The translations under genes were made by a program, and so were the position numbers. The notes beneath the pieces are model-generated. The model saw nothing but the letters and a program-made list of their open reading frames with translations. It did no database searches and had not been told where the DNA came from. A DNA stretch of 59,681 nt, taken from the NCBI RefSeq assembly GCF_015024225.1, contig NZ_JACJGM010000036.1, positions 1 through 59,681 of the forward strand, in the 5' to 3' direction. Below, piece after piece: positions 31,773-41,185 of this stretch. Origin of the DNA: Nocardioides lijunqiniae. GTDB lineage: Bacteria > Actinomycetota > Actinomycetes > Propionibacteriales > Nocardioidaceae. Numbering within the stretch: the first letter of the stretch is position 1; every line of letters starts with the position of its first letter.

Positions 31773-31778
31773 ACCCTA
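31773..31778 (-). promoter_or_regulatory. -10 box for leaderless LigD-polymerase mRNA
   Basis: TAGGGT on the minus strand, 7 nt before the ATG at 31765, in the 18-nt gap after the rsmB stop. Confidence 0.55.
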
Positions 31779-31783
31779 CGGGC

Positions 31784-33163
31784 TCAGACCCTGCGGAGGA
31801 GCGCCATGAACATCGCGTCGGTGCCGTGGCGGTGCGGCCACAGCTGGACCGTCCCGGGCAGCGGGCCGTCGCAGTCCGGCACGTCGGGCAGCAGCGCCCG
31901 GGCGTCCTCGAGCCTCACGTCGTCGTGCAGCCTCAGCACCGAGGTCACCACGTCTCCGGTCTCGGCGCGCACCGGCGAGCAGGTGGCGTAGAGCACCAGT
32001 CCCCCGGGCCGCGTGGCCGAGATCGCGGCCGACACCAGCTGGCGCTGGAGCAGCACGAGGGTGAAGAGGTCGTCGGGCTTGCGCCGCCACCGAGCCTCGG
32101 GACGGCGGCGCAGCGCGCCCAGCCCGGTGCAGGGGGCGTCCACGAGGACCCGGTCGAAGGACCCCGGCCGCAGCGGCGGCGCGGTGCCGTCGCCGGTCAC
32201 CACCCCCACGACGCCGTCGGAGCCTTCGAGGTTGCGCGCGACCAGGCGCGAGCGGTGGTGCTGGCGCTCCAGCGCCACGAGCCCCGCGCCGCGCTCGGCG
32301 GCCAGGCCGGCGAGGAGGGCGGACTTGCCGCCGGGCCCGGCGCAGAGGTCGAGCCAACGGCGGTCGGCGCCCTCGAGCGGCGCCGCGGCCATGAGTGCCG
32401 CGACCAGCTGGGAGCCCTCGTCCTGGACGCCGGCGCGCCCCTCCGAGACCGCGGGGACCGAGCCGGGGTCTCCGCCCTCCAGCACCACCCCGTACGGCGA
32501 GTAGGGGGTCGGCGTGCCGGGCAGCTCGGCGACCGTGGCGCGCCCGGGCCGCGCGACCAGCGTGACCTTGGGCGCGACGTTGTCGGCCGCCAGCACCGCG
32601 TGCAGCTCAGCCTCGCCCACGGCCTTGCGCAGCTCGTCGACGATCCACACCGGGTGGCTGAACGCCACGGCGGCGTAGCGGCTCGGCGGCTTGGGCGGCG
32701 CCACCCGCGCGATCCAGGTGTCCAGGTCGTGCTCGGAGACGCGGCGCAGCACGGCGTTGGCGAAGTTGCCCGCGCCCGAGCTGCCCTTGGTGCGGACGAG
32801 GGTCACCGACGTCGAGATCGCGGCGTGGTCGGGCACCCGCATCGACAGCAGCTGGTGGGCGCCCAGGCGGAGCGCGTCGAGGACCTTCTCCTCGATCTTG
32901 CGCAACGGTCGGTCGGCGCACGCGGCGATGACCGCGTCGTAGGTGCCGCGCAGCCGCAGCGTCCCGGAGGCGAGCTCGGTCGCGAACGCCGCGTCGCGGG
33001 CGTCCAGCCGGTAGTGGCGGATGACGGCGGGCAGCACCAGGTTGGCGTAGGCGCCGTCGACCCGCACCGCCTTGAGGACCTCGTAGGCGGCCAGCCGGGA
33101 GGCGTCGACCTCGGGGCGCGGCGCGGCAGCGCGCGGGCGGCGTGCCCCCCGGGCCTCAGGCAT
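31784..33163 (-). CDS. rsmB: 16S rRNA (cytosine-5) methyltransferase RsmB
   Basis: A 459-residue enzyme: an N-terminal NusB-like RNA-binding domain (about residues 25-160, AAYEVLKAVRVDGAYANLVL) and a C-terminal SAM-dependent Rossmann domain. LDLCAGPGGKSALLAGLAAE binds SAM, VDAPCTGLGALRRRPEARW holds the general-acid Cys and VLYATCSP the nucleophile Cys. It is expected to modify C967 of 16S rRNA by E. coli numbering. It overlaps the YjbR-like gene by 8 nt in a def-fmt-yjbR-rsmB unit. Confidence 0.96.
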   Translation of the reverse strand: MPEARGARRPRAAAPRPEVDASRLAAYEVLKAVRVDGAYANLVLPAVIRHYRLDARDAAFATELASGTLRLRGTYDAVIAACADRPLRKIEEKVLDALRLGAHQLLSMRVPDHAAISTSVTLVRTKGSSGAGNFANAVLRRVSEHDLDTWIARVAPPKPPSRYAAVAFSHPVWIVDELRKAVGEAELHAVLAADNVAPKVTLVARPGRATVAELPGTPTPYSPYGVVLEGGDPGSVPAVSEGRAGVQDEGSQLVAALMAAAPLEGADRRWLDLCAGPGGKSALLAGLAAERGAGLVALERQHHRSRLVARNLEGSDGVVGVVTGDGTAPPLRPGSFDRVLVDAPCTGLGALRRRPEARWRRKPDDLFTLVLLQRQLVSAAISATRPGGLVLYATCSPVRAETGDVVTSVLRLHDDVRLEDARALLPDVPDCDGPLPGTVQLWPHRHGTDAMFMALLRRV

Positions 33164-33572
33164 CCCCGAGGTGCTTCCGCACGAGCGCCTTCGGCGCCTT
33201 GCAGGCCCACGCCTCGGTGATGACCTCGGCGAGCTCGTCGCGCGACATCTCCCCCAGGCGGGACTGCCGGACCAGGACGGCGTCGGTGCTCCTGAAGTGG
33301 TCGATGGTGAAGAACGGCAGGTCGGGATCGGCGACCAGCGCCTCCTTCTGGGCCGTGCCGGGGGTCGTGATCACGAGCAGGTCGTCGTAGGGCTCGCCGG
33401 TCTCCGGGTCGACCGCGCTCGCGTGCGGGGCCCGGAAGAGCAGGAAGCCCTTGCCCTTGTCGCCGGCCGGCACCTGGTACGTCGGGCGGTCACCCCAGGA
33501 CGTGCCGAGCTCCACCTCGGGCAGGCTGCGGCAGATCTCGTCGACGTCGTCGGGGGTGGCCGGGCGGCTCAT
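33156..33572 (-). CDS. MmcQ/YjbR-family protein
   Basis: A 138-residue YjbR/CyaY-like fold protein. DEICRSLPEVELGTSWGDRP, KGFLLFRAP, LPFFTIDHFRSTDAVLVRQS and ELAEVITEAWACKAPKALVR fit the family, often annotated as DNA-binding on weak grounds. It overlaps fmt by 4 nt and rsmB by 8 nt, so it is translated as part of that unit. Its function is unknown. Confidence 0.85.
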   Translation of the reverse strand: MSRPATPDDVDEICRSLPEVELGTSWGDRPTYQVPAGDKGKGFLLFRAPHASAVDPETGEPYDDLLVITTPGTAQKEALVADPDLPFFTIDHFRSTDAVLVRQSRLGEMSRDELAEVITEAWACKAPKALVRKHLGDA

Positions 33573-34510
33573 GCGGGTACGCCGCCGTCGTCGCCGAGCC
33601 GGGTGCCGGACTCCAGGCGTGCCCCGCGCGCCCAGTCGGCGGCGGCCATCTGCTTCTTGCCGAACGGCTGCACCGGACCCAGCACGACGGCATGGGTGCC
33701 GGTGCCGACGAGGACGTGGCTCTTGCGGACCTCGAGCTCACCGGGCGGCAGCTGCTCGTCGACCACGAGGACCGGACCGATCTTGATCCGCTGGCCCTCG
33801 TGCAGCGACCAGGCGCCGGGCGCGGGGGTGCACGCGCGGATCTGCCGCTCGAGGAGGTGCCCCGGGACGGACCAGTCGACGCGCGCGTCCTCGACGGTGA
33901 TCTTGGGCGCGAACGAGACGCCGTCCTCCTCCTGCTCGCGCGCGACGATCGAGCCGTCGGCCAGGCCGTCGAGGGTCGCCACCAGCAGACCGGCGCCGCC
34001 CTCGGCCAGCCGGGCGAGCAGGTCGCCGGCGGTGTCGTTGCTGCGGATCCGCTCGGTCATCACGCCGAACGTCGGGCCGGCGTCCATGGCCTTGACGATG
34101 CGGAACGTCGTGGCGCCGGTGACCTCGTCGCCCGCCCAGATGGCGTGCTGGACGGGGGCCGCGCCCCGCCACGCCGGCAGGCACGAGAAGTGCAGGTTGA
34201 CCCACCCCTGCGGCGCGATGTCCAGGGCCGACTGCGGCAGCAGCGCGCCGTAGGCCACGACCGGGCAGCAGTCGGGCTCCAGCGCGCGCAGGGCGGCCTG
34301 GAAGTCGGGGTCGCGCGGGTGGTCGGGCTTGAGCACCGGCAGCCCGAGCTCCTCGGCGCGCTGCGCGACCGGGCTCGCCACCAGGCGACGCCCCCGCCCG
34401 GCGGGGGCGTCGGGGCGGGTGACGACGCCGACCAGCTCGTGGTCGGACTCGACGAGCGCGTCGAGCGAGGGCAGGGCCACCTCGGGGGTGCCCGCGAAGA
34501 CCAGGCGCAT
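33569..34510 (-). CDS. fmt: methionyl-tRNA formyltransferase
   Basis: A 313-residue enzyme that formylates initiator Met-tRNA. MRLVFAGTPEVALPSLDALV is the N-terminal Rossmann start. The catalytic Asn-His-Asp segment is VNLHFSCLPAWRGAAPVQHA, and THAVVLGPVQPFGKKQM belongs to the C-terminal tRNA-binding domain. The ATG at 34510 overlaps the def stop as TGATG. Pairing with def reflects the formylation/deformylation cycle. Confidence 0.97.
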   Translation of the reverse strand: MRLVFAGTPEVALPSLDALVESDHELVGVVTRPDAPAGRGRRLVASPVAQRAEELGLPVLKPDHPRDPDFQAALRALEPDCCPVVAYGALLPQSALDIAPQGWVNLHFSCLPAWRGAAPVQHAIWAGDEVTGATTFRIVKAMDAGPTFGVMTERIRSNDTAGDLLARLAEGGAGLLVATLDGLADGSIVAREQEEDGVSFAPKITVEDARVDWSVPGHLLERQIRACTPAPGAWSLHEGQRIKIGPVLVVDEQLPPGELEVRKSHVLVGTGTHAVVLGPVQPFGKKQMAAADWARGARLESGTRLGDDGGVPA

Positions 34511-35055
34511 CAGATGCCGAGCCCGCGGGTGGCGTGCGGGCTGACCTTGACCGTCGGCCGCTCGAGGCCGAACCACTCCGACTCGCGGATCTCCCGCATG
34601 GCCGCCTTGCGCGCCTCGGAGTCGAGGCGGTCGATGAACAGCACGCCGTCGAGGTGGTCGGTCTCGTGCTGGATGGCGCGGGCCAGCAGGTCGGAGCCCT
34701 CGATGGTGACCGGCTCGCCGTGCATGCTGAACCCGCGGGCGACGACCGAGAGCGCGCGCGTGCAGTCGTAGGTGAGCTCCGGCAGCGACAGGCAGCCCTC
34801 CGGGCCGTCCTGCAGCTCGGTCGAGAGGTCCAGGGACGGGTTGACGAGATGGCCGAGCTCGCCGTCGACGTACCAGGTGAAGACCCGCAGGCCGACGCCG
34901 ATCTGCGGGGCCGCGAGGCCGGCGCCGGGAGCGTCGAGCATGGTCTCGGTGAGGTCCTCGACCAGCCGGCGCAGCTCCTTGTCGAAGTCGACGACCTCGA
35001 GCGCGGGCTTGCGCAGCACGGGGTCGCCGAAGAGCCGGATGGGCTGGATGGGCAT
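34510..35055 (-). CDS. def: peptide deformylase
   Basis: A 181-residue metallo-deformylase removing N-formyl groups from nascent proteins. The three motifs are GAGLAAPQIG, EGCLSLPE and the metal-binding QHETDHLDGVLF. The C-terminal extension after about residue 155 is usual in actinobacteria. A TAGACT -10 lies 6 nt before the ATG, inside the 29-nt gap after priA, so def-fmt-yjbR-rsmB can be expressed from a leaderless start. Confidence 0.97.
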   Translation of the reverse strand: MPIQPIRLFGDPVLRKPALEVVDFDKELRRLVEDLTETMLDAPGAGLAAPQIGVGLRVFTWYVDGELGHLVNPSLDLSTELQDGPEGCLSLPELTYDCTRALSVVARGFSMHGEPVTIEGSDLLARAIQHETDHLDGVLFIDRLDSEARKAAMREIRESEWFGLERPTVKVSPHATRGLGI

Positions 35056-35061
35056 ACCGCC

Positions 35062-35067
35062 AGTCTA
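35062..35067 (-). promoter_or_regulatory. -10 box for leaderless def mRNA
   Basis: TAGACT on the minus strand, 6 nt before the def ATG at 35055. It is identical in sequence to the pheS box. Confidence 0.55.
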
Positions 35068-35084
35068 GTGAGGTGCGGGGACGC

Positions 35085-37121
35085 CTAGAGACTGACGGGG
35101 TCCACCTGGATGCGTACGGCGTCCAGCTTGCGGGCGCTGCGGACGCGTTGGAGCTCGCGCAGCGACGCCGAGAGGGCGGACCCCTGCGCCCGGGGGACCC
35201 GCACCACGACCCGGCACTCGTCGTCACCCACGTCCACCGGCCCGAGCACCTCCGCGCTCTCGGGCGCCGCGAGCAGGGTCACGGCGTCGTCGACGGCACC
35301 CGCCTCGCCGGTGATGGTGGCCAGCCGCGACGCCGGCGGCAGGTGCGCCTCCTGGCGCTGCGCGGACTCCCGCCCGGCGACGCCGGGCGGGTCCCAGCGC
35401 ACCAGCGCCTGGATCGCCGGGTGGGAGGGGTCCCCCACCACGACCGCCTCACCACCGGGGCGGACCAGGCCGACGGCGTTGCACCACCGCCGCAGCGCCT
35501 CCTCGTCGGTGCGCAGGTCGGTGCGGCCGAGCAGCAGCCAGGTGTCGAGCAGCACCACCGCGGCGTAGCCCCCTCGAGCGACCGGCTCGGCGCCCGGCGT
35601 GGCCACGACGATCGCGGGCTCGTCGTCGACGTCGGCGAGCACCCGCTCCCCCGACGAGGTCAGCACCCGGACGCCCGGGAAGGCGCGCCCCAGCTCCTCG
35701 GCGGTGCGGGCGTCGCCGAGGACCGGCGCGCGCAGCCCCCGGTGGCCGCACACGTGGCAGGCCCAGGCCTCGTCGGCGGTGCCGCACCAGCGACACGCCG
35801 GGGGCGAGGTGGGCCCGCCGAGCGCCAGGGGGCCCTGGCAGACGTCGCACCGGGCCGGCTCGCGGCAGCGCTCGCAGGCCAGCGAGGTGACGTAGCCCAG
35901 GCGCGGGGTCTGGACCAGGACCGGACCGCGCTCGAGGGCCCGGCCCACCGAGTCGTGAACCTGGCGCGGCATCCGGCTCGTGCGTGCGTGCGGGTCGCGG
36001 TCGAGCTCCCACTCCGTGGCGCCGGTGACCCCCACGGTGACCGCGCGACGCAGCGCCGTACGGTCCGGGGCCAGCTCGTGGGCCCAGCCGGTGCGGGTGA
36101 GGTAGGCCGCCTCGACACTGCGCGCGAATCCCCCCAGCAGCACCGCCGTCCCCTCGCGCTCGGCCCGCAGGAGCAGCGTCTCGCGCACGTGGGGGTAGGG
36201 CGCGCGCGGCTCGCTGTGGAGGTCGTCGCCGTCGTCCCAGAGCACGACCAGGCCTAGGTCGTGCACAGGGGCGAACGCCGCCGCGCGGGTGCCGACGACG
36301 ATCCTGCGCGCACCGCGGCTGACCGCCAGGAACTCGCGGTAGCGCGCCGCCGGGCCCCGCCCCGCCGTCAGCGCGACATGGTGTCCCTCCCCCAGCCGGT
36401 CGACCAGCGCACGCTCGAGGCGGGCGACGTCCTTGCCGTCGGGGACGCACAGCAGGACGCCGCGGCCGCCGGCGTAGGTCTCGGCGGCGGCGTGGGCGAG
36501 CAGGGCCGGCCAGTCGGCGCCGGGCACGGCGCCCCACACGGCGCGCGGGGAGGCGCCCTCGCGCAGGTGGCGGAGGTAGGCGGCCGCCAGCGGGTGGTCG
36601 GACCAGCCCTCCGGCGCCGGCGCCAGCTCGCCGAGCGGCGGGGCCGGCGGCGACGGCTCCTTCTCGGCGGTCGCGTGGCGGGGCGGGACGGCCAGGCGCA
36701 GGACGTCGGAGCGCGACCCGGCGTAGCGCTCGGCCAGGTCGTCGGCCAGCGCGGCGACCGCCGGCGAGAGGACCGGTTCGGCGCTCACCAGCCGGCGCAG
36801 GGGGGCCAGCACGCCGGGATGGTCGGACGTGGCGCCCCGCTCGACGACGAGCCCGTCGAGGTCCTGCCCCGCGAACCGCACCTTCACCCGCACCCCGGGC
36901 CGCACGCCCGCGTCCATCGTGGCCGGCACGGCGTAGTCGAAGGGGCGGTCCAGGTGGGCCAGCGGCACGTCCACCAGCACCCGTGCCACCGGGTCGACCT
37001 CGGCGAGCGCAGCCGCGGCCGCCGTCCGCGCCCTCGTCGCCCGCGCCTTGGCCTGCGACGCCTTGACCGTGGCGCGCACCATGCCGGGGAGCAGCTCGGG
37101 CTGCTCCTCGGGCGCGGTCAT
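35085..37121 (-). CDS. priA: primosomal protein N' (PriA), helicase-inactive actinobacterial type
   Basis: A 678-residue PriA homologue for replication restart. The N-terminal 3'-DNA-binding domain is at about 40-150 (ARVLVDVPLAHLDRPFDYAV). Two zinc knuckles appear as CERCREPARCDVC and CRWCGTADEAWACHVC. The usual PriA Walker A is absent; the corresponding stretch reads AVWGAVPGADWPALLAHAAA and the DEEH-type box is not seen. Such degenerate PriA proteins are normal in actinobacteria and probably act as DNA-binding scaffolds. ATG 37121 is chosen because it begins the recognisable protein. Confidence 0.92.
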   Translation of the reverse strand: MTAPEEQPELLPGMVRATVKASQAKARATRARTAAAAALAEVDPVARVLVDVPLAHLDRPFDYAVPATMDAGVRPGVRVKVRFAGQDLDGLVVERGATSDHPGVLAPLRRLVSAEPVLSPAVAALADDLAERYAGSRSDVLRLAVPPRHATAEKEPSPPAPPLGELAPAPEGWSDHPLAAAYLRHLREGASPRAVWGAVPGADWPALLAHAAAETYAGGRGVLLCVPDGKDVARLERALVDRLGEGHHVALTAGRGPAARYREFLAVSRGARRIVVGTRAAAFAPVHDLGLVVLWDDGDDLHSEPRAPYPHVRETLLLRAEREGTAVLLGGFARSVEAAYLTRTGWAHELAPDRTALRRAVTVGVTGATEWELDRDPHARTSRMPRQVHDSVGRALERGPVLVQTPRLGYVTSLACERCREPARCDVCQGPLALGGPTSPPACRWCGTADEAWACHVCGHRGLRAPVLGDARTAEELGRAFPGVRVLTSSGERVLADVDDEPAIVVATPGAEPVARGGYAAVVLLDTWLLLGRTDLRTDEEALRRWCNAVGLVRPGGEAVVVGDPSHPAIQALVRWDPPGVAGRESAQRQEAHLPPASRLATITGEAGAVDDAVTLLAAPESAEVLGPVDVGDDECRVVVRVPRAQGSALSASLRELQRVRSARKLDAVRIQVDPVSL

Positions 37122-37186
37122 GCCCAGAGTTCTACCAGCGTCCGTCGACGCTCCGGCCCCGCCGGTGGTCGCGCGGCGCTGGGCTC

Positions 37187-39733
37187 CTACCTGCGGACCT
37201 TCTTCGTGGGTCGGGAGAGCACGACCTTGGTGGTGTGGCCGGTCTTGGTGCCGGTCACGCGGACCTTGAGCTTCTTGCCCCGGTCGGCCGGCTTGACCTT
37301 GTAGGTCCTCCCCCGGGCACCCGGGATCGCCTTGGCTCCGCGGAACCACTGGTAGGTGAGCAGCACGCCAGCGGGTCGCCAGGTGCCGGGGACGGCGGTG
37401 AGCACCTTGCGGACCTTCGCGACCCCGCGGATGGTCGGCGCCGGCGCCACCAGGGTGCCGGGCTCGCAGGTGTAGACCTCGATGTCGTCGAGGTACCAGC
37501 CGTACACGGCGTACTGACCGTCGCTGCGCTGGGTGAACTGCGGCTTGACCGAGCGGCCCGCCAGGCTGCTCAGGTCGAGCCGGCTGCGGACCCAGCCGAA
37601 GCTGTCCCCGCCGAACGCCTTCTTCCCGGCGTGCGGCTGCGGCACGGCCTGGAACTGGCTCAGCGTCCGGTTGGGCCCGTTCACCCAGGGCATCGCGGCC
37701 GCGTCCAGCGGCTCGGCCGGCGTCCCCAGGTCGTCGACCTCGACGGTCCCCCCGTCCTGGTAGGCGCCGTCGAACCAGTCCTGGACGTACCAGCCGTTGA
37801 AGCTCAGATAGCTCTTCTTCCCCGCCGGCAGCACGACCGGGGCCGCGGTGACGAGGCTGGACGTGCGGATCGACGGGGAGTCGAAGGCGAACCACGAGTC
37901 CTTGCCCGAGGTGGCGTTGCCGGGGTAGTCACCGGGGGCGCGGGACCAGGTGCCGTCCTGGGTGCTGGGGACGAGCTTGTCCGTCGGCGTCCCGGTCTCG
38001 CTCGAGAAGAGCACCCGTCGTACGTTGCCCGCCGGGCACGCCACGGACGCGTCGGCCCGCTGCGGCGCCTTGGGCGGGGTCGTGGTCAGCTCGGTCGCGA
38101 CCCCCGCCTGGTGGACCTCGGCGCAGTCGGTCGCGGTGAAGCCGTGGGTGCCGACCAGGTCCTGGCAGCTCTGGTCGAGCACCCGGGCCAGGTCGGCGTA
38201 GTCGCTGCCGGAGGTCAGTCCCTGGATCGCGGCGAGGTAGAGCCGGGCGGTCTTGGTCAGGCCGGCGTCCGCGCCGTCGATGCCGGTGACGGTCTGGCCG
38301 TTGAAGGTGCCGCCCTGGGAGATGAGGTAGGCCGTCTTGTTGCCGACCCCGCTGTTGGTGTGGACCCCGCCCCGGTCGCGGTAGTACTCGTCGGCGATGT
38401 CGCTGGTGTACAGCCCGCTCGTCATCTTGTCGGGCTGCTGGAAGGCCGGCGGGTTCTTCAGGTCGCGGAGGGCACCGACGGCGGGCGGCAGGTCCTCGCC
38501 GAGCTGCCAGTTGCCGGCGGCATCCGTGCCGGCGCCGTTCCGGTGGTCCATGATCTCGCCCATGATGTCCGCGAGCGACTCGTTGATCGCGCCCGACTGG
38601 CCCCAGTAGAGGAGGTCGGCGTTGCGCTGGATCACGCCGTGCGTGATCTCGTGGCCGACGACGTCGTCCGCGCTGGCGTATCCCGCGCCGTAGTACATCT
38701 CGGTGCCGTTCCAGAAGGCGTCGGCATACGGGTCGCAGCCGCCGGAGCCGGTGAAGCACCAGCGGACGGTGCTCGCGAGCTTCTTCACCCCGGAGACGTC
38801 CTTGCCGACCAGTGCGGTGAGGTCGATCCCCAGGTCGGCGTACATCTCCGAGACGTCGCCGCTGTAGTCGAAGGCCAGGTTGGCGTCGGTGAGCCCGACG
38901 GCGGCCTCACCCTCGCTGCGGATCGGCGCGGTGCAGGGCACGGCGTCGGCTCGCTGGACGTTGTTGTTGTCGCAGACGATCCGGTCCAGCGCGTGCGCGA
39001 CCTGGTCGACGTCCATGACGACGGCGCCGGTGAGGTCGTCGACCAGCACCAGGCGCCGTACGTCGGCCCCGTTGCCGACCTCGAAGCGCCACACCCCGCG
39101 GGCGCCGTGCTCGGTGCGGGCACCCAGGAGCGCGGCATCGAACAGCCAGCGCCCCTTGCCGGCAACCTGAAGGCCCCCGCGCCGCGACGAGCCCTGGGCC
39201 GCCGCCAGCGCGGCGTCCGCCGCCGTGGCCTCACCGACGCGGGCCTCCGGGACGCCCGTGCTGGTGCTCATGGTGGACAGCATCGAGGCCAGGTCGCCGC
39301 CGGGTCGCAGGCTGACGACGACCTCGCCGCCGAGCACGGGCAGCCCGCCGACCTCCTGGCGGTAGCGCACCGCGTCCTGGCCCGTGGCCGTGCGGACCTG
39401 CGAGGTCGGGGCGAGGTGCGTGCCAGCCCGGTCGGCGCCGAGGGCACTGCCGTAGCGGTCCAGGTGCTCCCGGGCCGCCGCGGCGACCGTCGTACCGCCG
39501 CCGACGCGCGGGTTGTCGATCCCCCCACCGGCGGGCGTGCCCACGAAGCTCACCGCTCCGGGACGTCCGACCAGCGTGACGGCGTCCACCGCGTCGGCAC
39601 GGAGCCGCTCGACGGCCGACCGGCCACGATCGCCGGGGTCGGCCCCGCTGCCGCTGGTCGCGACCGCGAGCTGACCCCCGGTCAGTACCGCCACGGACAG
39701 TGCCCCTGTGAACCATCTGCTGCGCACGCGCAT
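37187..39733 (-). CDS. secreted M4-family (thermolysin-like) metalloprotease
   Basis: An 848-residue zymogen. Signal peptide residues 1-26, an FTP/PepSY propeptide (about 40-250), then the M4 catalytic domain with zinc ligands H361 and H365 in VVGHEITHGV and E385 in GAINESLADIMGE, and TNSGVGNKTAYLISQGG. C-terminal to about residue 570 is a beta-rich region (SSLVTAAPVVLPAGKKSYLS and later), probably a jelly-roll-type binding domain, and the last 85 residues form an Ig-like repeat (LTYQWFRGAKAIPGARG). ATG 39733 precedes the Arg-rich signal peptide start. It lies between metK and priA. Likely an extracellular degradative protease. Confidence 0.93.
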   Translation of the reverse strand: MRVRSRWFTGALSVAVLTGGQLAVATSGSGADPGDRGRSAVERLRADAVDAVTLVGRPGAVSFVGTPAGGGIDNPRVGGGTTVAAAAREHLDRYGSALGADRAGTHLAPTSQVRTATGQDAVRYRQEVGGLPVLGGEVVVSLRPGGDLASMLSTMSTSTGVPEARVGEATAADAALAAAQGSSRRGGLQVAGKGRWLFDAALLGARTEHGARGVWRFEVGNGADVRRLVLVDDLTGAVVMDVDQVAHALDRIVCDNNNVQRADAVPCTAPIRSEGEAAVGLTDANLAFDYSGDVSEMYADLGIDLTALVGKDVSGVKKLASTVRWCFTGSGGCDPYADAFWNGTEMYYGAGYASADDVVGHEITHGVIQRNADLLYWGQSGAINESLADIMGEIMDHRNGAGTDAAGNWQLGEDLPPAVGALRDLKNPPAFQQPDKMTSGLYTSDIADEYYRDRGGVHTNSGVGNKTAYLISQGGTFNGQTVTGIDGADAGLTKTARLYLAAIQGLTSGSDYADLARVLDQSCQDLVGTHGFTATDCAEVHQAGVATELTTTPPKAPQRADASVACPAGNVRRVLFSSETGTPTDKLVPSTQDGTWSRAPGDYPGNATSGKDSWFAFDSPSIRTSSLVTAAPVVLPAGKKSYLSFNGWYVQDWFDGAYQDGGTVEVDDLGTPAEPLDAAAMPWVNGPNRTLSQFQAVPQPHAGKKAFGGDSFGWVRSRLDLSSLAGRSVKPQFTQRSDGQYAVYGWYLDDIEVYTCEPGTLVAPAPTIRGVAKVRKVLTAVPGTWRPAGVLLTYQWFRGAKAIPGARGRTYKVKPADRGKKLKVRVTGTKTGHTTKVVLSRPTKKVRR

Positions 39734-39861
39734 CGCCGTTTCCCGTCCAACGTATGGCCGGGCGGCCATGGGGGGTCAGCCTAGGCAGCAACCGTGACCA
39801 GTTCCCATGGCCCGAACGGGTCATACCACCAGGGGTGGGCGGCCACAGGCCGGAAGACGTC

Positions 39862-39888
39862 GACCCGTCAGAGAGTGTCTGACGGGTC
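39862..39888. terminator. terminator hairpin downstream of metK
   Basis: A perfect 11-bp stem (39862-39872 with 39878-39888; arm GACCCGTCAGA) and a 5-nt loop lie 20 nt past the metK stop. The 175-nt gap to the protease start (39734-39908) contains nothing else recognisable apart from the protease upstream region. Confidence 0.8.
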
Positions 39889-39908
39889 AACGGTGGGACC
39901 GGGGTTGC

Positions 39909-41111
<1,203 letters not shown>

Positions 41112-41185
41112 AGTGCAACTCACTCCCGCTAGGCAAACTCGACAGGCTCAAGCATATTGAGGGACCAGCATGCAAGATCGGCGTC

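Noticed and set aside
41112..41185. Possible SAM riboswitch upstream of metK
   Set aside because: The gap is only 74 nt and lacks the conserved cores of any SAM riboswitch I know. An ordinary promoter is sufficient.
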